From contig JADJFK010000007.1 of assembly GCA_016708585.1 (NCBI GenBank), forward strand, positions 186,001-250,000: 64,000 nucleotides of DNA. Reading direction: 5' to 3'. Numbering within the stretch: position 1 is the stretch's first letter; each line of letters starts with the position of its first letter. This stretch comes from Sulfuritalea sp. (GTDB taxonomy: Bacteria > Pseudomonadota > Gammaproteobacteria > Burkholderiales > Rhodocyclaceae). This document shows positions 52,987 through 61,649 of the stretch, in pieces. The position numbers were made by a program, and so were the translations under genes. The notes beneath the pieces are model-generated. The model did not search any database. It had not been told where the DNA came from and worked only from the letters and a program-made list of their open reading frames with translations.

Positions 52987-53595
52987 TCAGCGCGACGGGA
53001 CCGGCAAGCCCATGCGCCAGGCCCATTCGCGCGGATGCGACAGGCCCAGCGCCGGCGGCAGGCGCTTGCTCCTGCCGACGCCGCCGGGGACCGCCGTCAG
53101 GGGCTTGATCGCCGACGGCTCCGGCAGCGGCGCGTCGAGCGCGCGCGGCGCGAAACAGTCGTCCATGCGGCCCTTTTCGTCCCGCTGCAGCTTCGGCCAG
53201 ACCGCCTCGGCGCAGAAGGAGTGGATGCTCATGCAGCGGCTGCCGTCCGCCGCGCAGAGAAACAGGTCCCAGCGGGCATTGGTCTGGACCACCACCTGCG
53301 ATCCCGCCGGGGGCACATGCTTTGCGCCGGTGAGGAAATAAAGCCCCTTCTCGGTCTGCACCACGACCCAGGCCGCGCGCCGGCCATCCTGGATTTCGAC
53401 CGGCGTCGCGGTCTGCGGCGGGGAGACGAGGGTCACCGGGTGGAAGCGCTGCCAGAGCGGCGTGTTGTGCAGCTTCTGCTCGCCGGCGTAGCGAAAGCCG
53501 AGGACGACCACGGCCGTGCCGGCAAGGATGCCGAGCATCCAGAGAAAGGGGCGCTTGTCGAGCGGGCGCGCCGCCTCGGCGTTCGCGCCGCTCAT
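52987..53595 (-). CDS. single-pass membrane protein of unknown function
   Basis: The 202-residue protein has a membrane helix at about residues 17-34 (FLWMLGILAGTAVVVLGF) and an extracytoplasmic region with a repeated WVVVQTEKGLYFLTG and VVVQTNARWDLFLCAADGSRCMSIHSFC segment holding three cysteines. I recognise no family. Its ATG overlaps the stop of the second tandem small ORF (ATGA), and its first codons MSGA resemble the start of those ORFs. It may be functionally tied to the large dehydrogenase upstream. Confidence 0.6.
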   Translation of the reverse strand: MSGANAEAARPLDKRPFLWMLGILAGTAVVVLGFRYAGEQKLHNTPLWQRFHPVTLVSPPQTATPVEIQDGRRAAWVVVQTEKGLYFLTGAKHVPPAGSQVVVQTNARWDLFLCAADGSRCMSIHSFCAEAVWPKLQRDEKGRMDDCFAPRALDAPLPEPSAIKPLTAVPGGVGRSKRLPPALGLSHPREWAWRMGLPVPSR

Positions 53596-53810
53596 AGCTT
53601 CGCCTCCGGGCTGTTTGTGGCATTCGAAGTCTTGCGCGGTCGGCTCGCATTGCCGTTCGCCTGGCACGCATCCCCGCTGCGCGGGGCCCCTGCTACGCCG
53701 CTCACAGCCTCGCCTCCGCACTGCCAGTGGCATTCAAGGTCCTGCGCGGTCGGCTCAGTTTGCCGTTCGCCTGGCACGCATCCCCGCTGCGCGGGGCCCC
53801 TGCTACGCCG
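53591..53810. repeat. 110-bp tandem repeat, two copies
   Basis: Units 53591-53700 and 53701-53810 are about 90 percent identical, and a third begins with the shared first seven bases. The second half of each unit (from GTTCGCCTGG to TACGCCG) is identical. It contains the stem CCCCGC-TGC-GCGGGG. A period of 110 (not a multiple of three) places successive small ORFs in different frames, joined by RTGA overlaps. Confidence 0.85.
53592..53705 (-). CDS. tandem small ORF, copy 2 (37 codons)
   Basis: It begins GTG and reads VSGVAGAPRSGDACQANG then a basic tail NASRPRKTSNATNSPEAKL. It overlaps the small ORF before it by GTGA and the next gene by ATGA. Its DNA is the second unit of a 110-bp tandem repeat. 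Whether it is translated is unknown; the unbroken stop/start overlaps are the only support. Confidence 0.4.
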   Translation of the reverse strand: MSGVAGAPRSGDACQANGNASRPRKTSNATNSPEAKL

Positions 53811-53815
53811 CTCAC
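53702..53815 (-). CDS. tandem small ORF, copy 1 (37 codons)
   Basis: It begins GTG inside the stop of the DUF3683 dehydrogenase (GTGA) and reads VSGVAGAPRSGDACQANGK then LSRPRRTLNATGSAEARL. It is a near copy of the next small ORF. One cysteine is conserved. No family is recognised. Confidence 0.4.
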   Translation of the reverse strand: MSGVAGAPRSGDACQANGKLSRPRRTLNATGSAEARL

Positions 53816-56800
53816 AGCAATACCCGTTCGATGCCGCCGCTGTTGGCGGCGCGCACGTAGTCCTGCATCCAGTCCGGACCGAGGATCGCCCTGGCCATTT
53901 CGACCACGATGTAATCGGCCGTGATATCCGCATCGTTGTCGTAGCGCGAGAGGCCTTGCAGGCAGGACGGGCAGGAGGTGAGGATTTTCACCGCCGTCTC
54001 GCCGGCGCCGACTTTTTCGGCGTCCGCCTCGCGGAGGCGCGCAGCGCCGAGTTCTATCTCCTGCTGCTTGCGGAAGCGGATCTGGGTCGAGATGTCGGGT
54101 CGCGACACCGCCAGCGAGCCGGATTCGCCGCAGCAACGGTCGTTGAGGTCGACCTGCTGGCCCATCAGTGCATTCGCCACCTTGATTCCGGAATGGTGTT
54201 TCATCGGCGTGTGGCAGGGCTCGTGGTACATGTACCGGGTACCCTTGACGCCGTCGAGCTTGATGCCCTTCTCGTAGAGCCATTCGTGGATGTCCACCAG
54301 CCGGCAGCCGGGGAAGATCTTGCCGAATTCGTATTTCAGCAACTGGTCCATGCAGGTGCCGCAGGACACCACCACGGTCTTGATGTCGAGGTAGTTCAGC
54401 GTGTTGGCGACGCGGTGGAACAGCACGCGGTTGGCCGTGGTGATCGCCTGGCCCTTGTCCTCGTCGCCGGAGGAGGTCTGCGGATAGCCGCAGCACAGGT
54501 AGCCCGGCGGCAGCACCGTGGTGGCGCCGGCATGCCAGAGCATGGCCTGCGTCGCCAGGCCGACCTGCGAGAACAGGCGCTCGGAGCCGCAGCCGGGGAA
54601 GTAGAACACCGCTTCCGAATCCTCGGCCGCCCGCCGCGGATCGCGGATCACCGGAATCAGGCTGTCGTCGTCGATGTCGAGCAAGCCGCGCGAGGTGCGC
54701 ATCGGCACGTTCTTCGGCATCGGCTTGTTGAGGAAGTGGATCACCTGTGCCTTGATCTCGGGGCGGCCCAGCGTGGCGGGCGGGTGCTTGACCGTGTCCT
54801 GGATCAGGCCGAAGGATTTCGCCAGCCCGTGGCCCAGGCGTTGCGCCTTGTAGCCGAGCTGGATCATGCCGGCGCGTACCAGCTTGATCGTCGCCGGGTC
54901 GGTGGCGGAAAGGAAGGCCATCGCCGCTGCCGATCCGGGATTGAACTTCTTCTTGCCCTGGCGGCGCAGGAAGTTGCGCATCGCCACCGAGACGTCGCCG
55001 AAATCGATGTCGACCGGGCAGGGCGTGACGCACTTGTGGCAGACCGTACAGTGGTCGGCGACGTCGGAAAACTCGTCGAAGTGCTGCAAGGATATGCCGC
55101 GCCGCGTCTGCTCTTCGTAGAGGAAGGCCTCGATCAGCAGCGAGGTGCCGAGGATCTTGTTGCGCGGGCTGTAGAGCAGGTTGGCGCGCGGCACGTGGGT
55201 CGAGCAGACCGGCTTGCACTTGCCGCAGCGCAGGCAGTTCTTGATCGAGTCAGAAATCTGCCCGATGTCCGACTGTTCCATGATCAGCGACTCGACGCCG
55301 AGCAGCGCGAATGACGGCGTGTAGGCGTTGGCGAGATCGCTGCCAGCCATGAGCTTGCCGCGGTTGAAGCGGCCCTCGGGGTCGATCTTCTGCTTGTAGT
55401 CGCGGAAGGGGCGGATCTCGTCTTCGCCGAGGAATTCCAGCTTGGTGATGCCGATGCCATGCTCGCCGGAGATCACGCCGCCCAGCGATTTCGCCAGCGC
55501 CATGATGCGTTCCACCGCCTTGTAGGCGGTTTGCAGCATGGCGTAGTGGTCCGAGTTCACCGGAATGTTGGTATGCACGTTGCCGTCGCCGGCGTGCATG
55601 TGCAGGGCGACGAAGACGCGGCCGCGCAGCACCTCCTGGTGGATGGCCTCGATGCCGGCCAGCACCGGGCGGAAGGCATTGCCCTCGAACAGGGATTCCA
55701 GCGGCGCCTTGAGTTCGGCCTTCCACGATACCCGCAGGCGGTAATCCTGCAGCTCGCGGAAATGCAGGTCGAGCTTGTCGAGCAGCGCCTGCCAGTTCGC
55801 GCGCACTCCGGCGACCAGTTCCAGCGCCTGTTCGCGCTTGTCGCCCAGCAGCAGTTCCGGATCGAGGTTGGCGTCGCCGGCATGCAGCGGCAGTTCGCCC
55901 CGCAGGTAGTCGGCCAGCGCATCGGCCAGTTCGATCTTGTTGGCCAGCGAGAGTTCGATGTTGATGCGTTCGATGCCGTCGCAGTAATCGCCCATGCGCG
56001 GCAGCGGAATGACGACGTCCTCATTGACCTTGAAGGCGTTGGTATGGCGCGAGATCGCGGCGGTACGGGCGCGGTCGAGCCAGAACTTCTTGCGCGCCTC
56101 GGGCGAGACGGCGATGAAGCCCTCGGCGCCGCGCGCGTTGGCCATGCGCACCACTTCGGAGGCGGCGGCCATTACCGCCGTGTCGCCGGCGCCGACTATG
56201 TCGCCGATCAGCACCATCTTGGGCCGGCCGTGGCCGCCTTGACCACCCCGGGCCTTGGTCGCGTAGCCGACGGCGCGCACGTAGCGCTCGTCGAGGTGCT
56301 CCAGCCCGGCCAGTTGCACGCCCGCCGCGAGGCCTGCACCGCCGGGCTTGAAGTAATCGGTGATCTCTACGATGGACGGCACGGCATCCGTCACGCGGCC
56401 GAAAAATTCGAGGCAGACCGTGCGCGTCACCGGCGGCATCTTGTGCAGCACCCACACCGCCGAGGTGATCAGGCCGTCGGTGCCTTCCTTCTGCACGCCG
56501 GGGATGCCGGCGAGGAACTTGTCGGTGACGTCCTTGCCCAGGCCCTCCTTGCGGAACATCCGGCCCGGCACGTCGAGCCGTTCCTCGCCCAGTTTCTTCT
56601 TGCCGCTCGCGTCGTAACGCACGAGGCGGAAGCTGACCAGTTCCTGCTCATGGATCTTGCCGAAGTTGTGCTTGAGGCGCTCGACCTCCAACCAGTTGCC
56701 GTCGGGCGTCACCATGCGCCACGAGGCCAGGTTGTCGAGCGCCGTACCCCACAGCACCGCCTTCTTGCCGCCGGCGTTCATCGCGATGTTGCCGCCGATG

Positions 56801-57624
56801 CAGGAGGCGTCGGCCGAGGTCGGGTCGCAGGCGAAGACCAGGTCGGCCTTCTCCGCCGCTTCCATGACGCGGCGCGTGACCAGCCCGGCGCCGGTGCGCA
56901 CCGTGGCGTAGTCCCGGTCCGTGCCGGGCAGGCGCCGCATCTCGACGGCGCCGAGGTCGATCAGCTTCTCGGTGTTGATCACTGCCGACAAGGCATCGAG
57001 CGGCACCGCGCCGCCGGTGTAGCCGGTGCCGCCGCCGCGCGGGATGATGGTCAGGCCGAGTTCGATGCAGGCGCGCACCAGCGGCGCCATTTCCTCTTCG
57101 GTATCCGGCGCCAGCACGACGAAGGGGTATTCGACGCGCCAGTCGGTGGCGTCCGTCACGTGCGAGACACGCGCCAGGCCGTCGAAGCAGATGTTGTCTT
57201 TACGTGTGTGGCGGGCCAGAACCTTGAGCGCCTTCTTGCGCAGGCTGCGGGTTTCCTCGAACCAGTGCTCGAAGGACTGTACGGCGGTTTGCGCGGCGCT
57301 CAACAGCAGCGCCACGCGCTCGTTACTGGGTGTGCCAACTTCGCGCCGCTTGTCGATCTCGCGCAACCGATGGCGCAAGGCCTCGACCAGCGCCTCGCGC
57401 CGCTCGCGGTTGGCCAGCAGGTCGTCTTCCAGGTAGGGGTTGCGCCGCACCACCCAGATGTCGCCCAGCACTTCGTAAAGCATGCGCGCCGAGCGGCCGG
57501 TGACGCGCTCCGCGCGCAGTTCGTTGAGCGTCGCCCAGGCCTCCGCGCCCAACAGGCGAATGACGATCTCGCGGTCGGAAAACGAAGTGTAGTTATAGGG
57601 GATTTCGCGCAGGCGAGCAGTCAT
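53812..57624 (-). CDS. very large FAD/4Fe-4S oxidoreductase (DUF3683 family)
   Basis: In this 1270-residue protein a DUF3683-like region (~1-150) precedes an FAD_binding_4 domain (IIPRGGGTGYTGGAVP; NIAMNAGGKKAVLWGTALDN) and an FAD-oxidase C domain (HMHAGDGNVHTNIPV; GEHGIGITKLEFLG). Two 4Fe-4S clusters follow (CLRCGKCKPVC near 797; CTVCHKCVTPCP near 859), then two CCG cysteine-rich modules (CCGYPQT, CGTCMDQL near 1085; CCGESGS, CPSCLQG near 1220). This is a D-2-hydroxyacid or lactate dehydrogenase-type flavoprotein with its electron-transfer subunits fused. Two segments, VGAGDTAV and EKVGAGETAV, are encoded by dispersed-repeat copies. Confidence 0.88.
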   Translation of the reverse strand: MTARLREIPYNYTSFSDREIVIRLLGAEAWATLNELRAERVTGRSARMLYEVLGDIWVVRRNPYLEDDLLANRERREALVEALRHRLREIDKRREVGTPSNERVALLLSAAQTAVQSFEHWFEETRSLRKKALKVLARHTRKDNICFDGLARVSHVTDATDWRVEYPFVVLAPDTEEEMAPLVRACIELGLTIIPRGGGTGYTGGAVPLDALSAVINTEKLIDLGAVEMRRLPGTDRDYATVRTGAGLVTRRVMEAAEKADLVFACDPTSADASCIGGNIAMNAGGKKAVLWGTALDNLASWRMVTPDGNWLEVERLKHNFGKIHEQELVSFRLVRYDASGKKKLGEERLDVPGRMFRKEGLGKDVTDKFLAGIPGVQKEGTDGLITSAVWVLHKMPPVTRTVCLEFFGRVTDAVPSIVEITDYFKPGGAGLAAGVQLAGLEHLDERYVRAVGYATKARGGQGGHGRPKMVLIGDIVGAGDTAVMAAASEVVRMANARGAEGFIAVSPEARKKFWLDRARTAAISRHTNAFKVNEDVVIPLPRMGDYCDGIERINIELSLANKIELADALADYLRGELPLHAGDANLDPELLLGDKREQALELVAGVRANWQALLDKLDLHFRELQDYRLRVSWKAELKAPLESLFEGNAFRPVLAGIEAIHQEVLRGRVFVALHMHAGDGNVHTNIPVNSDHYAMLQTAYKAVERIMALAKSLGGVISGEHGIGITKLEFLGEDEIRPFRDYKQKIDPEGRFNRGKLMAGSDLANAYTPSFALLGVESLIMEQSDIGQISDSIKNCLRCGKCKPVCSTHVPRANLLYSPRNKILGTSLLIEAFLYEEQTRRGISLQHFDEFSDVADHCTVCHKCVTPCPVDIDFGDVSVAMRNFLRRQGKKKFNPGSAAAMAFLSATDPATIKLVRAGMIQLGYKAQRLGHGLAKSFGLIQDTVKHPPATLGRPEIKAQVIHFLNKPMPKNVPMRTSRGLLDIDDDSLIPVIRDPRRAAEDSEAVFYFPGCGSERLFSQVGLATQAMLWHAGATTVLPPGYLCCGYPQTSSGDEDKGQAITTANRVLFHRVANTLNYLDIKTVVVSCGTCMDQLLKYEFGKIFPGCRLVDIHEWLYEKGIKLDGVKGTRYMYHEPCHTPMKHHSGIKVANALMGQQVDLNDRCCGESGSLAVSRPDISTQIRFRKQQEIELGAARLREADAEKVGAGETAVKILTSCPSCLQGLSRYDNDADITADYIVVEMARAILGPDWMQDYVRAANSGGIERVLL
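53992..54017 (-). repeat. 26-bp dispersed repeat, copy 10 (inside the DUF3683 gene)
   Basis: One base from consensus. It encodes EKVGAGETA next to a CCG module, in a different frame from the copies in mnmE and rsmG. Confidence 0.75.
56176..56200 (-). repeat. 26-bp dispersed repeat, copy 11 (inside the DUF3683 gene)
   Basis: Twenty-two of 26 bases match; the A-rich end is altered. It encodes IVGAGDTAV in the flavin C-terminal domain. Confidence 0.6.
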
Positions 57625-57779
57625 GCAACGGTGCCGGGAGGAGTACGAAGCAGTTCATTTTAGGACATTGCACCGCAACACGCAGCAGACGCAAGACCCT
57701 TCATCCTGGACGGGCACCCTTGTATTTCCTTTGGGCAGGCGTCATATTGCACACGTTTGCCCCATTCACGGAGATTCCC

Positions 57780-58427
57780 ATGCGCATGCGTCTGCTCGCC
57801 GTCCTCGCCCTTGCCGCCACGCTGCTGTCCGGCTGCGGCTACAACCAGATCCAGATCAACGACGAGTCGGTGGGCGCCGCCTGGTCCGAAGTGCTGAACC
57901 AGTACAAGCGCCGCGCCGACCTGATTCCGAATCTCGTGTCGGTGGTGCAGGGCTATGCCAGCCACGAGAAGGAAGTCCTGACGCGGGTCACCGAGGCGCG
58001 CGCCAACGTCGCCGGGATCAAGGCGACGCCGGAGCTGATCAACGATCCGGCCGCCTTCGCCAGGTTCCAGAAGGCGCAAAGCGAACTCGGCGGCGCCCTC
58101 GCCCGCCTGCTGGTGGTGGCGGAGAACTACCCGAACCTCAAGGCCGACGCCAATTTCCGCGACCTGCAGGCGCAGGTGGAAGGCACCGAGAACCGCATCA
58201 CCGTCGCGCGCAACCGCTACATCAAGGCGGTGCAGGAATACAACATCTCGGTGCGCACCTTCCCCAACAACCTGACCGCGATGGTCATGGGCTGGCAGAC
58301 CAAGGCCAATTTCACGGTCGAGGACGAAAAGGCGATCTCGGCGCCGCCGGCAATCAAGTTCGACGCACCGGCCGCGCCGCCCGCCGTCACGCCGGCGCCG
58401 ACTTCTGCACCTGCGCCGGCCAAGTAA
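57780..58427 (+). CDS. lemA: LemA family lipoprotein
   Basis: The 215-residue protein has a lipobox signal peptide (MRMRLLAVLALAATLLSGC, Cys19) and the LemA core NQYKRRADLIPNLVSVVQGYASHEKEVLTRVTEARANV, then ENRITVARNRYIKAVQEYNISVRTFPNN. LemA is a coiled-coil membrane-associated protein of unknown role, often next to TPM-domain genes as here. The Pro/Ala tail (PAVTPAPTSAPAPAK) overlaps a dispersed-repeat copy. The ATG at 57780 is chosen for the signal peptide. Confidence 0.88.
   Translation: MRMRLLAVLALAATLLSGCGYNQIQINDESVGAAWSEVLNQYKRRADLIPNLVSVVQGYASHEKEVLTRVTEARANVAGIKATPELINDPAAFARFQKAQSELGGALARLLVVAENYPNLKADANFRDLQAQVEGTENRITVARNRYIKAVQEYNISVRTFPNNLTAMVMGWQTKANFTVEDEKAISAPPAIKFDAPAAPPAVTPAPTSAPAPAK
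58382..58407 (-). repeat. 26-bp dispersed repeat, copy 12 (end of lemA)
   Basis: It matches the consensus apart from three changes, at the A-rich end and near the right end. It supplies the proline-rich tail of LemA and ends 20 bp before the stop. Confidence 0.6.
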
Positions 58428-58431
58428 TACC

Positions 58432-59292
58432 GTGATGCTGCGCTGGCCGGCATGGCTGGCCCTGTTCTGCGTGCTGTTCCCCGGCATCGGGTGGGCGGCC
58501 GCGCCGGTGCCGCTGCCCGCTCTGACGGCGCGGGTCACCGACCTGACCAATACGCTCGATGCCACGCAGCGCGGCCGGCTCGAAGCGCAGCTGGCCGCCA
58601 TCGACCGCAGCGGGCGCGCGCAGATCGCCGTGCTGCTGCTGCCGACTACCCAGCCAGAGACCATCGAGCAATTCGGCATCCGTCTCGCCGAAGCCTGGAA
58701 GATCGGCCGCAAGGGCGCCGACAACGGCCTCATCGTCATCGTGGCGAAAGACGACCGCAAGATGCGCATCGAGGTCGGTTACGGGCTGGAAGGGGCCGTG
58801 CCGGACGCCATCGCCAGCCGCATCGTGAACGAGCGCATGGCGCCGGCCTTCAGGCAGGGCGATTTCTTCGGCGGCCTGCGCGCCGCCGTCGAAGGGCTGG
58901 ATCAGGCCATGGGCGGCGCGGTGGCCCCGGTGGTCGCCGCCGCGCAACCCGCGCCGCGCGACACGAACATCGGCGGGCAGGACATCCCGGTCTGGGCATT
59001 CATTTTCCTGTTCGGCTCAGGGATCCTGAACGCGATTTTCGGCCTGTTCGGATCGCTGCTTGCGGCGGGCATCGGCGGCTGGCTCGGCTTCATGTTCTTC
59101 GGCAACTGGCTGGCCGCGGCCATCGCTGCGGTGGTGGTGTTCCTGTTCTCCCTGGGCAAGATGTCCTCGGGCGGTGGTGGCAGCGGCGGGTTTTCCTCCA
59201 GCGGAGGTGGTGGTTTTTCCTCGGGAGGGGGCGGTGGCTTTTCGGGTGGTGGCGGCAGTTTCGGCGGTGGCGGTTCATCGGGGAGCTGGTGA
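58432..59292 (+). CDS. TPM-domain (YgcG-like) membrane protein
   Basis: The 286-residue protein has a signal peptide, a periplasmic TPM domain (VTDLTNTLDATQRGRLEAQLAAIDRSGRAQIAVLLLPTTQPETIEQFGIRLAEAWKIGRKGADNGLIVIVAKDDRKMRIEVGYGLEGAVPDAIASRIV), two membrane helices (~190-245) and a glycine/serine-rich tail. TPM domains bind metals or act as acid phosphatase-like folds in photosystem repair. The start is GTG 58432 or ATG 58435. It is four bases after lemA. Confidence 0.87.
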   Translation: MMLRWPAWLALFCVLFPGIGWAAAPVPLPALTARVTDLTNTLDATQRGRLEAQLAAIDRSGRAQIAVLLLPTTQPETIEQFGIRLAEAWKIGRKGADNGLIVIVAKDDRKMRIEVGYGLEGAVPDAIASRIVNERMAPAFRQGDFFGGLRAAVEGLDQAMGGAVAPVVAAAQPAPRDTNIGGQDIPVWAFIFLFGSGILNAIFGLFGSLLAAGIGGWLGFMFFGNWLAAAIAAVVVFLFSLGKMSSGGGGSGGFSSSGGGGFSSGGGGGFSGGGGSFGGGGSSGSW

Positions 59293-59293
59293 C

Positions 59294-59791
59294 ATGAAAC
59301 CGATCCGTATGCTCAGGCATCTGCTGCTGCCGGACTGGTTCGTCGGCCGGGTGTTCCCGCGCGGCGACCTGGCGGCCATCGGCGACGCCATCGCGGCCGG
59401 CGAGAAATCCCATCGCGGCGAACTGCGTTTCGTCGTCGAGGCGGCCATGCCGCTGGCAGCCCTGTGGCGCGACCAATCGCCGCGCGCGCGCGCGGTCGAT
59501 CTGTTCTCGACCCTGCGCGTCTGGGACACGGCGGAAAACAGCGGCATCCTGATCTACGTGCAACTGGTCGAGCACCGGGTTGAAATCCTCGCCGATCGCG
59601 GCATCGCCGCGCGCGTGGCGCAGGCCGAGTGGGATGGCATCTGCCGCGAGATGGAAACCAGTTTCCGCCAAGGCCAATGGCGCGACGGCGCGCTGCGGGC
59701 CGTGACACGCGCAGGGGCCTTGCTGGCCCAGCATTTTCCCGCCGGGGCGAACAACCCCGACGAACTGCCGGACCAGCCGCTGCTGCTGTAG
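59294..59791 (+). CDS. second TPM-domain protein
   Basis: The 165-residue cytoplasmic protein has no signal peptide. It contains a divergent TPM domain: FPRGDLAAIGDAIAAGEKSHRGELRFVVEAAMPL, RAVDLFSTLRVWDTAENSGILIYVQLVEHRVEILADRGIAARV and WDGICREMETSFRQGQWRDGALRAV. It is one base after the YgcG-like gene, completing the common lemA-TPM-TPM trio. Role unknown. Confidence 0.83.
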   Translation: MKPIRMLRHLLLPDWFVGRVFPRGDLAAIGDAIAAGEKSHRGELRFVVEAAMPLAALWRDQSPRARAVDLFSTLRVWDTAENSGILIYVQLVEHRVEILADRGIAARVAQAEWDGICREMETSFRQGQWRDGALRAVTRAGALLAQHFPAGANNPDELPDQPLLL

Positions 59792-59831
59792 CGGGCGGTG
59801 GTGCCGTAGCGCGCTCGGCTAGACTTGGCGG

Positions 59832-61199
59832 GTGAAGCCTTCCCGCTCCCTCCCCCGCGAACTGCTGCATCTCGCCTGGCCCGTGCTGATCGCCCAGGCC
59901 GCGGTGATGGCCAATGGCGTGATCGATACGCTGATGGCCGGCCGGCTTTCCCCGGTCGATCTGGCGGCGGTCGGCATCGGCGCCAGCATCTATGCCACGG
60001 TTTTCGTCACGGCGATGGGCGTGTTGCTGGCGCTTACCCCGGTGGTCTCGCATCACTACGGCGCCGGCCGCCACACCGAGATCGGCGCCGACGTGCGGCA
60101 ATGCGCCTGGCTGGCGCTGGGCCTGTCGCTGCTCGCTTTCGCCGTGCTGAAAAATCCCGATCCCCTCCTGAATTTTTCGCGCCTGACGCCCGAGGCCGAA
60201 CTGAAAGTGCGCGCCTACCTCGACGGCGTGGCCTGGGCGGTGCCGGGCGTGCTGTTCTTCCGCGTCTTCTTCGGCTTCACCACCGGCATCGGCCGGCCGC
60301 GGCCGGTGATGGCCTTCAACCTGCTCGGCCTGCTGCTGAAAGTGCCGCTCAACTGGGTTTTCATGTACGGCCACTTCGGCCTGCCGGCCATGGGCGGTGC
60401 CGGCTGCGGCTGGTCCACCGCGGTCATCATGTGGACCGTGGCGACCCTGGCTTGGGCTTGGTGCCGGCGCGACGCCGAGTACGCGCCCTATGACGTCTTC
60501 GCCCGCTTCGATCCGCCGCGGCCGGCCGCGCTGCGCGAACTGCTGGTGCTGGGCCTGCCGATGGGCGCCACCTTCATGGTCGATGTCACCGCCTTCACCT
60601 TCATGGCGCTGTTCATCGCCCGGCTGGGACCGGAAATCTCGGCCGCGCACCAGATCGCGGCCAACGTCGCGGTGTTCGTCTTCATGGTCCCCATCGCGCT
60701 GGGCAGCGCCACCGGCGTGCTGGTCGGCCAGGCGCTCGGCGCCGGGGAAAGTCGGCGCGCGCGACACGCCGGCCTGCTCGGCCTGGCGGTGGGCTGCGGC
60801 GTCGCCGCCGTGGTCGGCGGCGCGATCTGGCTCACCGCCGGCCCGCTGGCGCGGACTTACACCACGGATGCGCAGGTCGCCGCCGCGGCCGCGACCCTGC
60901 TCGCCATCGTCGCCGTCTATCACGTCGCCGATGCCATGCAGGCCGTCATGGCCCAGGTGCTGCGCGGCTACAAGCGCGCCATGGCGCCGATGGTGATCTA
61001 TGCGATTTCGCTGTGGGGCGTCGGCCTCGGCGGCGGCTACCTGCTCGGCCTGACCGACATTTTCGGCGCGGCGCGCGGCGCCGCCGGCTTCTGGATCGCG
61101 GGAACCGCAAGTCTGGCGCTGGCGGGGGCGGGAGTGCTGGCCTACTTCCTGCGCATTTCGGCTCAGACCATCCCCGCCCCGGCCACCACCACCACGTAG
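59832..61199 (+). CDS. MATE family multidrug/Na+ efflux protein (NorM-like)
   Basis: The 455-residue protein has twelve predicted helices and the duplicated MATE half-motifs LAWPVLIAQAAVMANGVIDTLMAGRLSPVDLAAVGIG and PMGATFMVDVTAFTFMALFIARLGPEISAAHQIAANV. It exports cationic drugs or metabolites against Na+ or H+. The start is GTG 59832. Its last 37 bp overlap the convergent YqaA-like gene. A dispersed-repeat-like sequence lies at 60746-60772 in LGAGESRRARHAG. Confidence 0.9.
   Translation: MKPSRSLPRELLHLAWPVLIAQAAVMANGVIDTLMAGRLSPVDLAAVGIGASIYATVFVTAMGVLLALTPVVSHHYGAGRHTEIGADVRQCAWLALGLSLLAFAVLKNPDPLLNFSRLTPEAELKVRAYLDGVAWAVPGVLFFRVFFGFTTGIGRPRPVMAFNLLGLLLKVPLNWVFMYGHFGLPAMGGAGCGWSTAVIMWTVATLAWAWCRRDAEYAPYDVFARFDPPRPAALRELLVLGLPMGATFMVDVTAFTFMALFIARLGPEISAAHQIAANVAVFVFMVPIALGSATGVLVGQALGAGESRRARHAGLLGLAVGCGVAAVVGGAIWLTAGPLARTYTTDAQVAAAAATLLAIVAVYHVADAMQAVMAQVLRGYKRAMAPMVIYAISLWGVGLGGGYLLGLTDIFGAARGAAGFWIAGTASLALAGAGVLAYFLRISAQTIPAPATTTT
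60746..60772 (+). repeat. 26-bp dispersed repeat, copy 13 (diverged, inside MATE gene)
   Basis: GAAAGTCGGCGCGCGCGACACG shares the frame of the repeat but with several changes. MATE proteins often have LGAGxxxRAR here, so coincidence is possible. Confidence 0.35.
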
Positions 61200-61603
61200 C
61201 GCCCCGCCTTGCCGGCCGCCATCCATGCCGCACAGGCCAGCGTCGGCAGCCGCAGCCAGCCGGCGGCGGCGCACAGGGCATCGCCGACGATCGGCGCCCA
61301 GGCCAGCAGCAGGATGGGCGGTCCGCGCCGTCGCGCCAGCGCCGTCCCGCCAGGGGATACCGCTTCGCATAACTTCTCGGGTGCCAGGTGCCGCGGCAGC
61401 AGGCGGCCCATGTAATACGTCACCATGCCGCCCAGGGTATTGCCCAGCGTCGCCAGCAGCAGCGCCGGCAGCGTCTGTTCGGGATGCAGCCGGATCACGG
61501 CGAACAGCACGGCTTCCGAACCGCCGGGCAACAGCGTTGCGGAAAGGAAACTGGCGAGGAAAAGGCCGGCCAGACCGGCTTCCGCGGTGAATGCGAAGTC
61601 CAT
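61163..61603 (-). CDS. YqaA-type small DedA-like membrane protein
   Basis: The 146-residue protein has four or five membrane helices. It starts MDFAFTAEAGLAGLFLASFLSATLLPGGSEAVLFAVI and has LATLGNTLGGMVTYYMGRLLPR, the YqaA-like pattern, with the FL-x-G-xE-x(7-8)-R/LP motif partly kept. DedA relatives move lipids across the membrane. The ATG at 61603 is preferred to 61651, which overlaps ilvA upstream on the other strand. It converges with the MATE gene. Confidence 0.8.
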   Translation of the reverse strand: MDFAFTAEAGLAGLFLASFLSATLLPGGSEAVLFAVIRLHPEQTLPALLLATLGNTLGGMVTYYMGRLLPRHLAPEKLCEAVSPGGTALARRRGPPILLLAWAPIVGDALCAAAGWLRLPTLACAAWMAAGKAGRYVVVVAGAGMV

Positions 61604-61649
61604 GGCCCATGTTACCCTCTGTGGCTGTCGAACCAATTTCCCCGCCGTC

